A stretch of DNA of 7,629 nucleotides, taken from contig JAKVCE010000098.1 of the NCBI GenBank assembly GCA_022447405.1, positions 1 through 7,629 of the forward strand. The letters are read 5' to 3'. Numbering within the stretch: the stretch's first letter is position 1; the number at the start of each line of letters is the position of its first letter. Both the position numbers and the translations under genes were made by a program. This DNA comes from Planctomycetota bacterium (GTDB lineage: Bacteria > Planctomycetota > UBA1135 > GCA-002686595). Of the stretch, positions 4,673-7,629 are shown one piece after another. The notes under the pieces were generated by a model. That model was given only the letters and a program-made list of their open reading frames with translations, was not told where the DNA came from and made no database searches.

Positions 4673-6442
4673 ATGTCTGACAATGGCGCGGCTTCCCAAG
4701 TGGGGGAGCCCCTTCCGCTTTCCACCCTCCGTCACTCTGTCGCGCACCTCATGGCTTCGGCTGTCGGGAAGCTCTATCCGGGCGTGCAGTACGGCATCGG
4801 TCCCTCCATTGAGCACGGGTTCTACTACGACTTCGAGTTCCCCGAGCCGATCACGGAGAAGGACCTCAAGCGCATCGAGAAGGAGATGCGCAAGATCGCC
4901 AAGCGGGACAAGGAGATCGTCTGTGAGTCCCTGACCCGTGAAGAGGCCAGGGAGCGGCTCAAGGCGACCGGGCAGGAGTACAAGGTCGAGCTCCTCGACG
5001 CGATCCCTGAGGGCGAGGCGATCACCTTCTACGGCCATGGTGAGTGGGCGGATCTCTGCGAGGGACCGCACATCGACAGCATGGACCAGGAGTTCTACTT
5101 CAAGCTCCAGAACCTCGCCGGCGCCTACTGGCGCGGTGACGAGAACAACCCGATGCTCCAGCGCATCTACGGGACCGCCTTCTGGACCAAGGATGAGCTC
5201 GACCAGCACCTCGAGTGGCTGGAGAAGGCGAAGGACTCCGACCACCGCAAGCTCGGCACGGACATGGACCTCTTCAGCGTCCACGCTGACGTGGGCGGCG
5301 GGCTGGTCTTCTGGCACCCGAACCTCGGCGTCGTGCGTCACTGCCTCGAGCAATTCTGGTGGGAGCTCCACACCAAGGGCGGCTACAAGCCGGTCTACAC
5401 GCCGCACATCGCGCGCGAGGCGCTCTTCAACGTCTCGGGTCACCTCGAGAACTACGGCGAGATGATGTACTCGCCTATGGCCATCGACGAGCAGCCCTTC
5501 CGGGTGAAGCCGATGAACTGCCCTGGGCACATCATGATCTACAAGAGCCGCGGCCGCTCCTACCGTGAGCTCCCGCTGCGCTGGGCTGAGCTCGGCAACG
5601 TCTATCGCTATGAGCGCTCTGGGCAACTGCACGGGATGCTGCGGGTCAGGGGCTTCACGCAGGATGACGCGCACATCTTCTGCACCCCGGATCAGCTCGC
5701 CGAGGAGATCGCAGGGGTCTGTCGCCTGACGAACACGATCCTCGAGACCTTCGGCTTCGAGTACACGGCCTACCTCGCGACGCGCCCGGCGGACAAGACC
5801 ATTGGTGAGGCTGAGGTCTGGGATCGGGCGACGGATGCCTTGAAGGAGGCCGCAGACTCGGTCGGCCTCGAGCTGGAGCTCGACGAGGGCGGCGGCGCCT
5901 TCTACGGCCCGAAGATCGACTACAAGATCCGCGACGCCTTCGGCCGCGAGTGGCAGAACTCCACGATCCAGTGTGACTTCAACCTGCCTGAGCGCTTCGA
6001 CATGTCCTTCACAGACGCGGACGGCGAGCTCAAGCGTCCGATCATGGTGCACCGCGCCATCTTCGGGAGCCTCGAGCGCTTCGTCGGCGGCTTGATCGAG
6101 CACTTCTCTGGGAACTTCCCGGTTTGGTGTTCGCCCACCCAGGTCGCGCTGATCCCGATCCGCGAGGAGCAGGCTGAGCACTGCCGCGGGCTGGAGCAGC
6201 AGCTCTTGGAGCGCATGGCGCGGGTGGACTGCATGACCGCGCCTGGTCACATGAACAAGAAGATCAAGGAGGCGCAGAAGCACAAGGTGCCCTTCCAGCT
6301 GGTCGTGGGTGAGCGGGAGGTGGAGGAGAACACCGTCGCCATCCGCCGCCGCGGCACTCGCGAGCAAGAGGTCGTCCCCTTCGCTGAGTTCCTCGAGCTC
6401 TTCGACCGCTTGGTCGCGACGAAGAGCCGCGAGCTGCGTTGA
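4673..6442 (+). CDS. thrS: Threonyl-tRNA synthetase lacking the TGS domain
   Basis: ThrRS is a class II synthetase that charges tRNA-Thr and clears Ser-tRNA-Thr. From ATG 4673 it has 589 residues versus 642 in E. coli. The N-terminal TGS (N1) domain is absent; after about 18 linker residues it begins in the editing (N2) domain with LRHSVAHLM (His21, His25) and DLCEGPH (127-133, Cys129, His133), so the editing site is intact. The catalytic core has MNCPGH (281-286), motif 2 RYERSGQLHG (312-321), DDAHIF (His334) and motif 3 with HRAIFGSLERF (460-470). Cys283, His334 and His460 are the zinc ligands, each 51 positions below E. coli Cys334, His385 and His511. The anticodon-binding domain follows (about 485-580, starting FPVWCSPTQVALIP). 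In-frame TTG 4595 and GTG 4619 could add Gly/Pro/Ser-rich residues but lie in the leader hairpins. The TGA overlaps the ATG of the sulfatase gene by one base. Confidence 0.96.
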   Translation: MSDNGAASQVGEPLPLSTLRHSVAHLMASAVGKLYPGVQYGIGPSIEHGFYYDFEFPEPITEKDLKRIEKEMRKIAKRDKEIVCESLTREEARERLKATGQEYKVELLDAIPEGEAITFYGHGEWADLCEGPHIDSMDQEFYFKLQNLAGAYWRGDENNPMLQRIYGTAFWTKDELDQHLEWLEKAKDSDHRKLGTDMDLFSVHADVGGGLVFWHPNLGVVRHCLEQFWWELHTKGGYKPVYTPHIAREALFNVSGHLENYGEMMYSPMAIDEQPFRVKPMNCPGHIMIYKSRGRSYRELPLRWAELGNVYRYERSGQLHGMLRVRGFTQDDAHIFCTPDQLAEEIAGVCRLTNTILETFGFEYTAYLATRPADKTIGEAEVWDRATDALKEAADSVGLELELDEGGGAFYGPKIDYKIRDAFGREWQNSTIQCDFNLPERFDMSFTDADGELKRPIMVHRAIFGSLERFVGGLIEHFSGNFPVWCSPTQVALIPIREEQAEHCRGLEQQLLERMARVDCMTAPGHMNKKIKEAQKHKVPFQLVVGEREVEENTVAIRRRGTREQEVVPFAEFLELFDRLVATKSRELR

Positions 6443-7629
6443 TGCGGACGCGCGCGCTGCTCCTCACGCTCGCCCTCGTCATGGGTGCGTGCGCCGAAGA
6501 GGCTCCGCCTGCGCGCCCGCATGTCGTCTTCATCTCGGTGGATGACCTCCTGCCGCAGCTCGGCTGCTATGGGGTCGGCGACGCGCGCACGCCGCACATC
6601 GACGCGTTGGCGAGTGAGGGGGCCCTCTTCCAGCGGGCCTACGCGCAGTTCGCGCAGTGCGGTCCGTCGCGAGCCTCCGTGCTCACCGGTCTGCTCCCCG
6701 AGCGCTGCGGCGTCTTGAGGAATGACGCCGACTATCGCGAGACGATCGGAGATCAGCTCGTCCTGCCAGAGCTCTTTCGGGAGGCTGGCTACCGCACGCT
6801 CTCCTTGGGGAAGGTGCACCATGGCTATGGCGCTTCGGATGACGAGCGCGCCTGGAGCGAGGCGCCTTGGCGCCCTTCGCGTTGGCAGCGCTGGTACGCG
6901 AGCGAGGAGGCGAGGGCGGCTCAGAGCGCGGCAGAGGAGGGGGTCCCCGAGGAGCAGCGCGGCAGCGTGCGCGCTGTGATCGAGGATCACGCGCAGGTAG
7001 ATGAAGCCGAGTTCCCCGACGCGATGATCGCGGACGAGGCGATCAGGCTGATCCGAGAGCACTCGAGCGGCGGCGCGCGCGCAGGCGAGGCGCTCTTCCT
7101 CGCGGTGGGCTTCCTGAAGCCGCACCTGCCCTTCGTCTCTCCACAGGAGTACTGGGACCTGCACGAGGGGACGAACCGGGTCTTGAACGGCAGGGCTCCT
7201 CGCGACGCCCCCGCGCTCGCGCTCCATGACTCACCTGAGCTCCGGGCCTACCTCGACGTCCCGGACGAGGGGCCGCTCTCACCTGACCTCTCGAGCCGCC
7301 TGGTGCGCGGGTACCGGGCGTGCGCGAGCTTCGTCGACGCGCAGGTCGGCCGGATCATGGCCTTGCTCGAAGAGCTCGGGATGAGCGAGGAGACCGTCGT
7401 CGTCCTTTGGGGAGACCACGGCTGGCACTTCAACGAGCTCGGGCTCTGGGCGAAGCAGACGAACTTCGAGCAGGCGCTCCGGGTGCCGCTCCTCATCAGG
7501 GGCGGGGGAGTCCGTGCGGGGGAGGTGGACTCCTTCGTCGAGCTCGTGGACATCTATCCGACCCTCGCCTCTCTGGCGGGGCTTGAGGCTCCGGAGGGGC
7601 TGGATGGTCGAGACCTCGCGCGGTCGCTC
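6442..7629 (+). CDS. Iduronate-2-sulfatase-like lipoprotein sulfatase, 3' end outside the window
   Basis: An open frame starts at ATG 6442 (TGATG overlap with thrS) and is still open at the window edge after 396 residues. It encodes a sulfatase that hydrolyses sulfate esters, probably on a sulfated polysaccharide. The N-terminus is a lipoprotein-type signal peptide (MRTRALLLTLALVMGAC, lipobox-like MGAC with Cys17; Met at -3 is unusual), so it is probably anchored on the outside of the inner membrane or in the outer membrane. Metal residues Asp34-Asp35 (ISVDDL), the formylglycine motif C73-G-P-S-R77, GK124-V-H-H127, K226-P-H228 and D325-H326 followed by K338 are all present. The spacings D34-C73 (39) and D325-K338 (13) equal those I recall for human iduronate-2-sulfatase (D45-C84, D334-K347), which points to the IDS-like branch. 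Cys73 must be oxidised to formylglycine by a maturase not seen here. The family is usually about 480-550 residues, so roughly 100 or more are missing. The true substrate cannot be read from the sequence. Confidence 0.92.
   Translation, partial: MRTRALLLTLALVMGACAEEAPPARPHVVFISVDDLLPQLGCYGVGDARTPHIDALASEGALFQRAYAQFAQCGPSRASVLTGLLPERCGVLRNDADYRETIGDQLVLPELFREAGYRTLSLGKVHHGYGASDDERAWSEAPWRPSRWQRWYASEEARAAQSAAEEGVPEEQRGSVRAVIEDHAQVDEAEFPDAMIADEAIRLIREHSSGGARAGEALFLAVGFLKPHLPFVSPQEYWDLHEGTNRVLNGRAPRDAPALALHDSPELRAYLDVPDEGPLSPDLSSRLVRGYRACASFVDAQVGRIMALLEELGMSEETVVVLWGDHGWHFNELGLWAKQTNFEQALRVPLLIRGGGVRAGEVDSFVELVDIYPTLASLAGLEAPEGLDGRDLARSL

Noticed and set aside
4622..6367. A 581-codon open frame on the - strand opposite thrS
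   Set aside because: Its product is Leu/Val/Arg/Asp-rich with no recognisable motif, and it lies wholly opposite a textbook ThrRS. Long antisense frames are expected in GC-rich coding DNA.

Overview
The window is a gene-dense, high-GC stretch with every supported gene on the + strand. It looks like the late part of a division and cell-wall (dcw) cluster that runs into a threonyl-tRNA synthetase gene and a sulfatase gene. In order: a protein with two LysM domains (13-819), an unlisted 53-residue protein with one hydrophobic segment (816-977), murG (983-2074), murC (2137-3603), murB (3545-4549), a 123-base structured leader (4550-4672), thrS (4673-6442), and the first 396 residues of a lipoprotein-type iduronate-2-sulfatase-like enzyme (6442 to the window edge).

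murG, murC and murB encode consecutive parts of peptidoglycan precursor synthesis. MurB makes UDP-MurNAc, MurC adds L-Ala to it, and MurG attaches GlcNAc to lipid I to give lipid II. The order murG-murC-murB is the standard dcw order. In many bacteria ddl, ftsQ, ftsA and ftsZ follow, but here murB is followed directly by thrS. A dcw remnant without the ftsQ-ftsA-ftsZ end, a lipoprotein sulfatase next door and high GC together suggest a Planctomycetota or other PVC-type bacterium. This is an inference from gene content only. No rRNA, tRNA, mobile element, CRISPR array or clear promoter was seen.

The genes are tightly packed. There is an ATGA overlap (816-819), a 5-base gap before murG, a 59-base out-of-frame murC/murB overlap and a TGATG overlap between thrS and the sulfatase, so much of the window is probably one transcript with translational coupling. 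Only two gaps exist. The 62-base gap before murC ends in a perfect 6-bp hairpin whose tetraloop is the Shine-Dalgarno sequence. The 123-base gap before thrS holds a strong 32-base hairpin whose loop is centred on GGU, the anticodon of tRNA-Thr(GGU). This resembles in principle the thrS autoregulatory operator of Escherichia coli.

The points most worth a second look are the thrS leader, the ThrRS that lacks the N-terminal TGS domain, the small membrane or exported protein and exportless LysM protein in front of murG, the murC/murB junction, and the coupling of a sulfatase to thrS.
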